A stretch of DNA of 64,000 nt, taken from the NCBI RefSeq assembly GCF_000487995.2, contig NZ_CP097562.1, positions 865,001 through 929,000 on the forward strand, read 5' to 3'. Made by a program: the position numbers and the translations under genes. The notes beneath the pieces are model-generated. The model had not been told where the DNA came from, ran no database searches, and worked only from the letters and a program-made list of their open reading frames with translations. Shown in pieces: positions 30,306 to 38,235 of this stretch. Position 1 is the stretch's first letter; every line of letters starts with the position of its first letter. The stretch comes from Mucispirillum schaedleri ASF457. GTDB lineage: Bacteria; Chrysiogenota; Deferribacteres; Deferribacterales; Mucispirillaceae.

Positions 30306-31055
30306 TTATAAATACATACCGCCGTTTAAATGCAGCGTTTGACCTGTCATATAATCAGAAAGCGGGCTTGCAAGATAAATTACAGCATTTGCTATATCTT
30401 CAGGCTTACCCAATGATTTTAAAGGTATCTTTTCCATATATGCAGCTTTCATATCATCAGAAATTGACGCTGTCATATCAGTTTCTATAAACCCCGGTGC
30501 AACAGCATTTACTCTGATACCACGAGAAGCACATTCTAATGCTGCAGATTTTGTCATGCCAATAACACCTGCTTTTGTTGCAGAATAGTTAAACTGACCT
30601 GCATTGCCAGAAAAACCTACAACACTTGATATATTTATGATTTTGCCGTAACGGTTTTTCATCATACCTTTTAATGCTCTTCTTGTGCATAAGAATGCAC
30701 CTTTTAAATTAACATCAATAACCATATCCCATTCTTCTGTTTTCATACGCATAAGAAGGTTATCTTTTGTTATACCTGCATTATTAACTAAAATATCTAC
30801 AGGTCCAAGTTTTTTTTCAACAGCAGAAAACATTTCTTCAACTTCTGCTTCCTCATTAACTCTTGCTTTAAAGATTTCTGCTTTGCCGCCGTTTTTTCTG
30901 ATTATTTCAGCCACTTCCAAAGCAGATGACTCACTGCTTGAATAGTTGACAGCAACAGCCGCACCATTTTCTGCCAAGCCTAATGCTATGGCTTTACCTA
31001 TACCACGAGATGCTCCTGTTACAAGTGCAACTTTACCTTTTAACATATCTTTCAT
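30306..31055 (-). CDS. fabG: 3-oxoacyl-ACP reductase
   Basis: A 249-residue short-chain dehydrogenase that reduces 3-ketoacyl-ACP with NADPH. TGASRGIGKAIA binds the cofactor, LVNNAGITKDNLLMRM is diagnostic of FabG, and the catalytic Tyr and Lys are in FNYSATKAGVIGM. The C-terminal YMTGQTLHLNGGM is standard. Its ATG follows the fabD stop by one base, so the two are translationally coupled. Confidence 0.95.
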   Translation of the reverse strand: MKDMLKGKVALVTGASRGIGKAIALGLAENGAAVAVNYSSSESSALEVAEIIRKNGGKAEIFKARVNEEAEVEEMFSAVEKKLGPVDILVNNAGITKDNLLMRMKTEEWDMVIDVNLKGAFLCTRRALKGMMKNRYGKIINISSVVGFSGNAGQFNYSATKAGVIGMTKSAALECASRGIRVNAVAPGFIETDMTASISDDMKAAYMEKIPLKSLGKPEDIANAVIYLASPLSDYMTGQTLHLNGGMYL

Positions 31056-31056
31056 A

Positions 31057-31971
31057 TTATAACTTACCTAAATCATCTACAGTTGATATATTTATAGTTT
31101 CAACTGTTTTATTAATTTTTTTAATCAAACCTGTTAATACAGAGCCTGCACCTACTTCTATAAACGAAGTAACTCCTGCTGCAATCATATTTTCAACTGA
31201 CTGTGTCCATTTAACTGTGCCTGCAACTTGACGAATAAGTGCATTTTTAACATCTGCACCAGATTTTTCAACTGCTGCATCAATATTATTAATGATAGGA
31301 ATATTTAAATCATTTATTGTAATGTTGTTTAAATATTCTGCCATAGCCTCTTTTGCAGGCTGCATAAGTGAGCAGTGAAATGGAGCAGAAACAGGCAGCG
31401 GCACAACTCTTTTCGCACCTGCTGTTTTAAGCTCAACATCTGCTGCAGCAACAGCATCTGCACTGCCTGCAATAACTACTTGACCGGGACAGTTAAAATT
31501 TGCTGGCTCTACCACATAATCAGCTTTTGAAATACCAGCACATACTTTGCTGACAGTATCTTCATCAAGACCAAGGACAGCACTCATAGCACCAGCACCA
31601 ACAGGAACAGCACTTTGCATAAATTTACCTCTGTTATGCACTGCTTTAACAGTCTCCTCAAATGATAAACCACCCGAAGCATATACCGCACTGTATTCAC
31701 CTAAAGAATGACCAGCAAAAAATGCAGGCTGAACTTTATCTTTTATAAGCGACCATATAGATGCACTCATTGTTACAAGAGCAGGCTGAGTGTTCTGAGT
31801 AAGTTTTAAATCATTTTCAGGACCATTAAACATAATATCAGACAGGCTGTAACCTAATGCCCTGTCTGCATTTGAATAAAAGTCCCTTATGTTTGAAAAC
31901 TTATCATAAAAATCTTTACCCATACCTACAAATTGTGCCCCTTGTCCGGGAAATACAACAGCTACTGACAT
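31057..31971 (-). CDS. fabD: Malonyl-CoA:ACP transacylase
   Basis: A 304-residue enzyme loading malonate onto ACP. FPGQGAQFVGMG opens the protein, the nucleophile is in AGHSLGEYSAVYASG (~90), and FHCSLMQPA carries the catalytic His. The start is the ATG at 31971, six bases after GGAG; the in-frame ATG four codons upstream would contain that site. A promoter 214 bases upstream leaves a long leader with paired palindromes. Confidence 0.95.
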   Translation of the reverse strand: MSVAVVFPGQGAQFVGMGKDFYDKFSNIRDFYSNADRALGYSLSDIMFNGPENDLKLTQNTQPALVTMSASIWSLIKDKVQPAFFAGHSLGEYSAVYASGGLSFEETVKAVHNRGKFMQSAVPVGAGAMSAVLGLDEDTVSKVCAGISKADYVVEPANFNCPGQVVIAGSADAVAAADVELKTAGAKRVVPLPVSAPFHCSLMQPAKEAMAEYLNNITINDLNIPIINNIDAAVEKSGADVKNALIRQVAGTVKWTQSVENMIAAGVTSFIEVGAGSVLTGLIKKINKTVETINISTVDDLGKL

Positions 31972-32047
31972 AAGTTTCTCCATTAATATGGCTTACAAGA
32001 TAAGATAGAAATAATATAATAATTAAGACTAGAAAAACTAGAATGGT

Positions 32048-32060
32048 GGCATTATCTGCC
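32048..32060. promoter_or_regulatory. Palindromic site 1 in the fabD leader
   Basis: GGCATTATCTGCC: GGCA and TGCC-like arms around five bases. A near copy lies 97 bases away at 32145. Possible repressor operator or RNA element; no regulator identified. Confidence 0.3.
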
Positions 32061-32144
32061 GTATAAAGACGAAAATTGTTTTCCTATAATGTAAGCGTAT
32101 TTTTTTCTTATTTAATTTTACAAACAACATTTTTGGCATAATAT

Positions 32145-32159
32145 CTGCCGCATTTTAAG
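32145..32159. promoter_or_regulatory. Palindromic site 2 in the fabD leader
   Basis: GGCATAATATCTGCC, the same arms as the site at 32048 with two more bases between. It lies about 25-40 bases downstream of the predicted -10 box at 32185, where a bound repressor could block transcription. Confidence 0.3.
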
Positions 32160-32184
32160 TTTTATTCTTTATATATACATTAAT

Positions 32185-32213
32185 ATTATACAGTAAAATT
32201 TATATAATATCAA
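32185..32213 (-). promoter_or_regulatory. Promoter for fabD-fabG-acpP
   Basis: On the minus strand TTGATA (32208-32213), 17 bases, then a perfect TATAAT (32185-32190). It lies in the gap after plsX where fabH would usually be encoded. Confidence 0.65.
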
Positions 32214-32247
32214 TAATTCATTTTATTTATAACATTAATAATAGTAA

Positions 32248-33273
32248 TTAATAGTTTAATATACTTGCAAGGGAATCTTTTACATCTCCAACAATAGCTT
32301 CATTCATCCTGCTTTCTGCGGCATTCATAGCAACCCTTATACCATTTGCCACTGCTGTATCATTAGATGAACCGTGACCTATAACACATATACCATTAAC
32401 ACCAAGCAGCGGTGCACCACCATACTGAGCACTATCTGTTTTTTTCTTTAAATTGTTATATGCTTTTTTAGAAAGTAAGGCACCTATTTTAGATACAGTA
32501 GATGATAAAAGCTCCTGTTTAAGCATAGATGTAATATATTTTGCAACAGACTGGCTCACTTTTAATGCAATATTGCCTGCAAAACCGTCACATACTACAA
32601 CATCAGCTTCGCCTTTAAATAATGCTTTACCCTCTACATTTCCAGTGAATTTGATAACATCAGTTTTTTTAAGGATAGGGTATACTGCTTTTGTAAGCAT
32701 ATCGCCTTTACCTTCTTCTTCGCCGTTACTTAAAAGACCAACTGTTGGGTTATCTATATGAAGAACTTTTTTTGCATAAGCTGAGCCCATTATTGCAAAT
32801 GTAACTAAATGCTCAGGACGGCAGTCTACATTTGCACCAACATCAAGCATAAAAAAAAAGCCTCTTTCATTTGAACAAGGAAGTATTGTTCCTATAGCAG
32901 GACGGGCAACCCCTTCCAGCAGACCTAACTCTACCATTGAGACAGCCATAGCTGCACCGCTGTTGCCAGCTGTAAAAAAACCGGCAGCTTTCCCGCCTTT
33001 TACAAGTTTCAAACCTATATGCATAGATGATTTGCGTTTACCACGAACTATTTCTGACGGATGGTCATCCATAGTAATAAATTCATTAGTATGTTCTATC
33101 TGTATTTTAGACTGTTCCTGTTTAGAGCAGGCAGCAAGCTCCTTTTCAATAACAGCTTGATTACCTACTAAAATCACTTCTAAATTTGGTGTTTCATTAA
33201 CAGCCTTAACAGCACCTTTTACAACTTCGCTTGGGGCATTATCACCACCCATAGCATCAACAGCGATAACCAT
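32248..33273 (-). CDS. plsX: Phosphate acyltransferase PlsX
   Basis: A 341-residue enzyme that converts acyl-ACP to acyl-phosphate, the first step toward phosphatidic acid with PlsY. AVDAMGGDNAPSEVVKGAV is the family start. FFTAGNSGAAMAVSMV, MLDVGANVDCRPEHL, CDGFAGNIALK and YGGAPLLGVNG also match. It follows rpmF by two bases; plsX-rpmF-yceD is a common unit in Gram-negatives. Confidence 0.95.
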   Translation of the reverse strand: MVIAVDAMGGDNAPSEVVKGAVKAVNETPNLEVILVGNQAVIEKELAACSKQEQSKIQIEHTNEFITMDDHPSEIVRGKRKSSMHIGLKLVKGGKAAGFFTAGNSGAAMAVSMVELGLLEGVARPAIGTILPCSNERGFFFMLDVGANVDCRPEHLVTFAIMGSAYAKKVLHIDNPTVGLLSNGEEEGKGDMLTKAVYPILKKTDVIKFTGNVEGKALFKGEADVVVCDGFAGNIALKVSQSVAKYITSMLKQELLSSTVSKIGALLSKKAYNNLKKKTDSAQYGGAPLLGVNGICVIGHGSSNDTAVANGIRVAMNAAESRMNEAIVGDVKDSLASILNY

Positions 33274-33275
33274 GA

Positions 33276-33461
33276 CTATACTTCTTTAGTTTCAGCCAAT
33301 ACTTTACGGCCTTTGTAAGTTCCGCAGCTAGGGCATACTGTATGAGCCTGCTTTAACTCACCACAGTTTTCACATTTAGCACCAAGAATAGTAGATGTAT
33401 GATGATGTGACCTTCTCATACCTACTTTGCTTTTTGTTGTCTTGTGTTTTGGATTAGGCAT
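33276..33461 (-). CDS. rpmF: Ribosomal protein bL32
   Basis: A 61-residue protein starting MPNPKHKTTKSK. Two CxxC pairs (CENC and CPSC) form a zinc ribbon, so this is the zinc-binding form of L32. The start is ATG at 33461 behind GGGAG; the earlier in-frame codon has no site. It lies between yceD and plsX as in many bacteria. Confidence 0.96.
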   Translation of the reverse strand: MPNPKHKTTKSKVGMRRSHHHTSTILGAKCENCGELKQAHTVCPSCGTYKGRKVLAETKEV

Positions 33462-33531
33462 TTTTGCTCTCCCTGTTTTTACCAAAATGGTTATTATTAT
33501 TTTATATCGTATACCAAAAATGGTTTATTTA

Positions 33532-34032
33532 CTATTTTAATTTATCAAGTGCAGCCCAGCGTTCATCTTTATGCTTTGTGCATGTGCATTTTTCAGTATT
33601 CAGTGATGCACCGCAGCCCTGACATATACCTTTACAGTCCTGCCTGCAAAGCCTTTTTTCAGGAACTAAAAGCAGTGCTTCTTCCCTTAAAAGCTCATGT
33701 ATATCAAAGTGGTCTTTTGGTGTAACATACATGCCAGCTTCTTCATCTGATAAACCATCTTCCCCGTCTGCTTCCATTGGCGGATATTCACCAAGTGGGG
33801 AAAGAGTAAGTATTAAATCTTCCACAATGTCCATATTAACAGGCTCTAAGCACCTGTCACAAGGGCATGAAAAATGCAGATTAAGTTTTCCTGTAACCAC
33901 ATAAGCATCACCTGCCTTATCTATGCGGCCAGAAAAAGATTTAATGTCAAATTTATCATCACCTTCAGTGAATGAAAATGCTTCATTTATAATAAAGCCT
34001 TCATCATGCACCTGCTCATAATATATAATCAT
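33532..34032 (-). CDS. yceD: DUF177/YceD family protein
   Basis: A 166-residue protein of the YceD family, encoded just before rpmF almost everywhere it occurs. Family members help 23S rRNA processing or stability in some species. CPCDRCLEPV (~55-64) and CRQDCKGICQGCGASLN (~128-144) give two cysteine clusters that could bind zinc. WAALDKLK is the typical C-terminal end. It is the first gene after a strong promoter and leads the yceD-rpmF-plsX transcript. Confidence 0.88.
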   Translation of the reverse strand: MIIYYEQVHDEGFIINEAFSFTEGDDKFDIKSFSGRIDKAGDAYVVTGKLNLHFSCPCDRCLEPVNMDIVEDLILTLSPLGEYPPMEADGEDGLSDEEAGMYVTPKDHFDIHELLREEALLLVPEKRLCRQDCKGICQGCGASLNTEKCTCTKHKDERWAALDKLK

Positions 34033-34071
34033 TACTAACTCATCTTATAAAATCATAAACATTTGCCCGTG

Positions 34072-34100
34072 ATTATAATAAATATAATAATAATCGTCAA
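34072..34100 (-). promoter_or_regulatory. Near-consensus promoter for yceD-rpmF-plsX
   Basis: On the minus strand TTGACG (34095-34100), 17 bases, perfect TATAAT (34072-34077), 40 bases ahead of the yceD ATG. Confidence 0.75.
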
Positions 34101-34241
34101 GAGAAAAAAGCATATACCACATTTTCTATAAGTTGTAAATAAAAAAATGTAAAATATAAAAGCAGCTGCACCAATTTAAGCAAAAGTTATTAAATATAAA
34201 AATAATACACATTATAATTAATGATATTTTTATGCAATTTT

Positions 34242-34271
34242 ATGACATTTTTGCATATTGAAAAATATACC
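34242..34271 (+). promoter_or_regulatory. Possible promoter for the secreted hydrolase gene
   Basis: ATGACA (34242-34247), 18 bases, TATACC (34266-34271), about 30 bases before the ATG at 34303. Both boxes are imperfect. Nothing else is recognised in 34101-34241. Confidence 0.35.
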
Positions 34272-34302
34272 CTTACTTATATAATTACACACGAGGTGTA
34301 TA

Positions 34303-35334
34303 ATGAAAAAATTATTATTATTTTTAACTATACTTATTATTTCTATTACGGAGGTATATGCAGTGGAAGCAAAAAATAATGAAAGCTGGGATAAAACATT
34401 TAAAAAAAGTGATAAGGTGATTACCCAAAAAGTATATTTTAAAAACAGATACGGTTTTAAATTAGCAGGCGATTTATATATACCTGAAAATCTTGATAAA
34501 TCAAAAAAATATCCTGCAATTGCAGTAAGCGGACCTTTTGGAGCTGTTAAAGAACAGGCTTCCGGGCTTTATGCACAGCGAGTGGCAGAAAAAGGGTTTA
34601 TTACTCTTGCTTTTGATGCGTCATACACAGGCGAAAGTTCAGGTGAACCTAGAAATACTTCTTCACCTGATATAAATACAGAAGATTTTAGTGCTGCTGT
34701 TGATTTTTTAAGCAATTATAAATATACAGACCCTGAAAAAATAGGCATTATTGGTATATGCGGATTTGGCGGTTTTGGATTAAATGCTGCTGCTATTGAT
34801 ACAAGAATAAAAGCATCTGTTATTTCAACAATGTATGATATGAGCCGTGTTACAGCAAACGGCTATTTTGACAGTCTGGATGAAAAAGCAAGATATAAAA
34901 TAAAAGAAACATTAAATAAACAAAGAACAGAAGATTTTAAGACAGGCAAATATAAAACAGCTGCAGGACTTCCTGATAAACTTTCAGGCGATGAAGAACA
35001 GTTTATAAAAGATTATTATGGTTATTATAAAACACCAAGGGGCTATCATAAACGCTCTTTAAATTCAACAAGCGGCTGGAATATGACATCATCACTTTCT
35101 TTGATTAATATGCCTATACTTTCTTACAGTAATGAAATACAAAGTGCAGTATTAATTATTCATGGAGAAAAAGCTCACAGCAGATATTTTAGTGAAGATG
35201 CTTTTAAAAAATTAAAAGGAAAAAATAAAGAGCTGCTTATTATTAAAGGTGCAAACCATGTTGATTTATATGATAATATGGAAAAAATACCATTTAATAA
35301 AATAGAATACTTTTTCAATACATACCTAAAATAA
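34303..35334 (+). CDS. Secreted alpha/beta hydrolase with Cys nucleophile
   Basis: A 343-residue protein with a signal peptide (cut near VYAVEA, ~residue 22). The fold is an alpha/beta hydrolase (YPAIAVSGPFGAVKEQ, TLAFDASYTGESSGEP). The nucleophile elbow is GICGFGG (~148-154), so the usual Ser is Cys, as in dienelactone hydrolases. Asp and His candidates lie in IIHGEKAHSRYF and GANHVDLYD. The substrate is not evident. GAGGTG precedes the ATG. It is the first of two plus-strand genes and is not obviously co-regulated with the next one. Confidence 0.72.
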   Translation: MKKLLLFLTILIISITEVYAVEAKNNESWDKTFKKSDKVITQKVYFKNRYGFKLAGDLYIPENLDKSKKYPAIAVSGPFGAVKEQASGLYAQRVAEKGFITLAFDASYTGESSGEPRNTSSPDINTEDFSAAVDFLSNYKYTDPEKIGIIGICGFGGFGLNAAAIDTRIKASVISTMYDMSRVTANGYFDSLDEKARYKIKETLNKQRTEDFKTGKYKTAAGLPDKLSGDEEQFIKDYYGYYKTPRGYHKRSLNSTSGWNMTSSLSLINMPILSYSNEIQSAVLIIHGEKAHSRYFSEDAFKKLKGKNKELLIIKGANHVDLYDNMEKIPFNKIEYFFNTYLK

Positions 35335-35422
35335 TAAACCTGTTTATATAATGATTGATATTTTACATATAAATTGATATAGTAAACGATAATTGATATG
35401 CGAAAAAAATAAAGAGGTCAAA

Positions 35423-36487
35423 ATGAGTGCAAAAGTTTATTATTCAAGTATGAAATGCAATATGAACCAGTCTCCACTTAATAAGATTAAAAAACTTATT
35501 AATAAATGCGGTATAACAGATATTTATGGCAAAAATGACATTACTGCTGTGAAACTCCACTTTGGAGAATATGGCAATACAGCCTTTCTTCGCCCTGTAT
35601 ATCTTCGTCCTGTATTAGAAACACTTAACAGAATTGGTGCAAAGCCATTTTTAACTGATACAAATACTTTATATATTGGTATGAGAACAAACTCTGTTGA
35701 CCACCTGCATAATGCAGTTTTAAATGGTTTTGGATATTCTACTCTTCAAACACCTATTATTATTGCAGACGGATTAAAAGGTGAATCATATACTAATTTG
35801 GAAGTGCCTAATGGAGAAATATATAAAAGTGCAAAAATTGCTTCAGTAATTGCAAATGCAGATAAATTATTTGTAATAAATCACTTTAAAGGTCATGAAA
35901 TGACAGGCTTTGGCGGTGCAATGAAAAATCTTGCTATGGGATGTGCCAGCCGTGCAGGTAAAAATGAAATGCATTCAAGTGTCCGCCCCACAGTTGACCC
36001 AGAAAAATGCACTGCATGTGGAAGATGTAAAATGGCATGCGATGCTGGAGCCATTACAATATCTAAACATGCTTCTATTAATGATAAATGTGTAGGCTGT
36101 GCAATGTGTATATCAGCATGTCCAAAACATGCTGTTGATGTTGATTACAATGTAGCATGTGATACTCTGCAGCAGAAAATTGTAGAATATGCAGCAGCAG
36201 TTCACAGCCATTTTAAAGAAGTTGTATATGTAAGTGTGCTTACTTCTATTGTGCCAGCCTGCGACTGCCATGGTGGAAACGACGCTCCACTTATTCACGA
36301 CTTAGGATTTATGGCTTCAACTGACCCTGTTGCCATTGATAAAGCAAGCTATGATTTAGTTGTAAAAACAGCAGGAAAAGATGTATTTCAGGAGGCATGG
36401 CCGCATTTAAACCCACAAGACAGCTTTGCACATGCAAAAAAAATCGGCTTTGGAAATACTGAATATGAGCTTGAAATAATTAAATAA
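35423..36487 (+). CDS. DUF362 domain protein with two 4Fe-4S clusters
   Basis: A 354-residue protein. Residues ~1-175 and ~235-354 form the split DUF362 domain (VKLHFGEYGNTAFLRP, HFKGHEMTGFGGAMKNLAMG, STDPVAIDKASYDLV). Between them is a two-cluster ferredoxin insert, CTACGRCKMACDAG and CVGCAMCISACPKHA. The family is widespread in anaerobes and thought to be redox-active; no reaction is established to my knowledge. The start is ATG at 35423 after AGAGG; the upstream ATG has none. Confidence 0.85.
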   Translation: MSAKVYYSSMKCNMNQSPLNKIKKLINKCGITDIYGKNDITAVKLHFGEYGNTAFLRPVYLRPVLETLNRIGAKPFLTDTNTLYIGMRTNSVDHLHNAVLNGFGYSTLQTPIIIADGLKGESYTNLEVPNGEIYKSAKIASVIANADKLFVINHFKGHEMTGFGGAMKNLAMGCASRAGKNEMHSSVRPTVDPEKCTACGRCKMACDAGAITISKHASINDKCVGCAMCISACPKHAVDVDYNVACDTLQQKIVEYAAAVHSHFKEVVYVSVLTSIVPACDCHGGNDAPLIHDLGFMASTDPVAIDKASYDLVVKTAGKDVFQEAWPHLNPQDSFAHAKKIGFGNTEYELEIIK

Positions 36488-36553
36488 TAATATATCAAGA
36501 TATATGGGAATAGTGTTTTAAAAAGTTTGTAATTTTAACTACAAGAGAAATAA

Positions 36554-36673
36554 GTCATAATGAGCTTGAAATATAGCGAAGTATATAAAAGAGAAGACAA
36601 CTTAAATATATTATACTCTACTGCAATATATATAATTTAGATTTTTCGCCTTTAAAATCAGGCTCAAAATGAA
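36554..36673 (-). repeat. Family A MITE-like element (reverse orientation)
   Basis: A 120-bp copy. Left end GTCATAATGAGCTTGA with GCGAAGTAT, right end AGATTTTTCGCC with GGCTCAAAATGAA. The centre is the shared AT-rich segment with CTACTGCAATATATA. It lies between the convergent DUF362 and chemoreceptor genes. Confidence 0.85.
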
Positions 36674-36691
36674 TTCAATGTGAAAGCTATA

Positions 36692-36721
36692 GTCATACTG
36701 AGCCTAAAAGGCGAAGTATCT
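36692..36721 (+). repeat. Solo family core
   Basis: GTCATACTGAGCCTAAAAGG with CGAAGTATCT: a single 30-base core 18 bases after a full family A element. The GCCT/AGGC arms pair. Confidence 0.75.
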
Positions 36722-36746
36722 AAAAATAATAACTGAAATATAAAAG

Positions 36747-38111
36747 CTAATTTTTGTTGGCAAGCTGCTCTGAAAGTCTGTTATTTTCCTGCAGCATTTC
36801 ATTAATCTGCTTTGTAGATGATGCAGTTTTTTCTGCCAGTTTTCTTACTTCATCTGCAACAACTGCAAACCCTCTGCCATGCTCTCCTGCTCTTGCCGCT
36901 TCAATAGCTGCATTTAAGGCAAGCAGATTAGTTTGATTTGCAATATCGTCAATAACTTTAATAATACTTGTTATATCATTTAAATTTTTAGCTGCAAGTT
37001 CTGACTGAGATTTTTCAATTTCTCGCATACGCTCTTCATTTTTTAATGCTTCTATATTACTTAATACACCTACAATTCTTAATGGACTGCCGTTTTCATC
37101 ACTCTGCCTTTTGCATTGAAGTCTAAACCATTCATAATTATCACTATTTGCAGTTTTCATTCTGCATTCTATATCAAAATAATGTTTAATATCACTGCTG
37201 TGTAAAAGAGTTTCAAAGGATTTTTCCACAAGCGGCAGTTCTTCCCTGTGGATAACACCAAATAATGTTTTAATATGATTATCAAGGGTATCTTCCGAAG
37301 AATAACCTAAAAGCTCTTTAAAACGCATAGACCACCAAAACTTGTTCTGGCTGTCTGTAATATTTTTTGAATTATCATAAAGTCTGGCACTCCAAACACC
37401 ATCACTTACCATATTTTGCGAATAATTAAACCTGACAAGCGTTTTTTCAAGCTCTATTTTGTTTGTTCTATCTTCATCAATATCTGTTAAAGAGCCGCCA
37501 ATCATTAATGGGTTGCCTGCTGCATCTCTTTTTACAGTTCCTATTGCCTTAAACCATTTATATTCACCACTTTTTAACTGCAAACGATATGTTACATTAT
37601 AAGGTGTTTTGTCTGTTTTATCTGTGAGAGATGCACAAAAAGCTGCAAATATGGCATCATGTTCTGCTGGATACAGTTTTAATGACCAGCTGCCTAAAAC
37701 ATTAGGAAAATCTTCTTTATCATTATAACCTAACATTCTTCTAAATTTATCCGACCACACAAAAGGAGTGTCTTCATTGATTTTACCATCTTTTGGATAG
37801 TGCATATACCATAAGCCGTCATTAGATGAATCTACCATTAACTGGTTTTCTTCCAGGGCAGTCCTTACTTCATCAAGCTCTTTTCTAAACTCTTCTTCAA
37901 CTGCTTCAATCTGCTGCACACTAACACTTTCTCCCTGCTGGTCAGATTTACTTAAAATAGAAGACAAAAGTTTTGGTATAGCTTCATATTTACCAAGAAA
38001 TAAGTGCTTATTTTTTTCAACTACATTTGAACTGCCTGTTTTATTAACATCTTCCAAAATATTAATAATATCATCAAGTATTTTTTCTTTATATGCACCG
38101 CTGCCAAACAT
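36747..38111 (-). CDS. Soluble PAS-PAS chemoreceptor with a short signalling domain
   Basis: A 454-residue cytoplasmic protein with no membrane segment. Two PAS domains of the PAS_3 type occupy ~95-240 ([42 protein letters not shown]) and ~240-375 ([35 protein letters not shown]). The C-terminus carries the receptor hairpin tip [20 protein letters not shown] and continues only ~45 residues beyond it, so the second coiled-coil arm and methylation helices are mostly missing. The start is ATG at 38111 after AAGGAG. It likely senses an internal redox or metabolic cue through a bound cofactor and signals to CheA. Confidence 0.82.
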   Translation of the reverse strand: MFGSGAYKEKILDDIINILEDVNKTGSSNVVEKNKHLFLGKYEAIPKLLSSILSKSDQQGESVSVQQIEAVEEEFRKELDEVRTALEENQLMVDSSNDGLWYMHYPKDGKINEDTPFVWSDKFRRMLGYNDKEDFPNVLGSWSLKLYPAEHDAIFAAFCASLTDKTDKTPYNVTYRLQLKSGEYKWFKAIGTVKRDAAGNPLMIGGSLTDIDEDRTNKIELEKTLVRFNYSQNMVSDGVWSARLYDNSKNITDSQNKFWWSMRFKELLGYSSEDTLDNHIKTLFGVIHREELPLVEKSFETLLHSSDIKHYFDIECRMKTANSDNYEWFRLQCKRQSDENGSPLRIVGVLSNIEALKNEERMREIEKSQSELAAKNLNDITSIIKVIDDIANQTNLLALNAAIEAARAGEHGRGFAVVADEVRKLAEKTASSTKQINEMLQENNRLSEQLANKN

Positions 38112-38235
38112 AAACTTATCTCCTTTTTGCAGAAATATAATCAACAGGATAAAACACACATTTAATGTTTTATTATATAGAAAATATACTTATTTGTCAA
38201 TCATAAACAAATATAGAATATAACATCGTTAGGAA

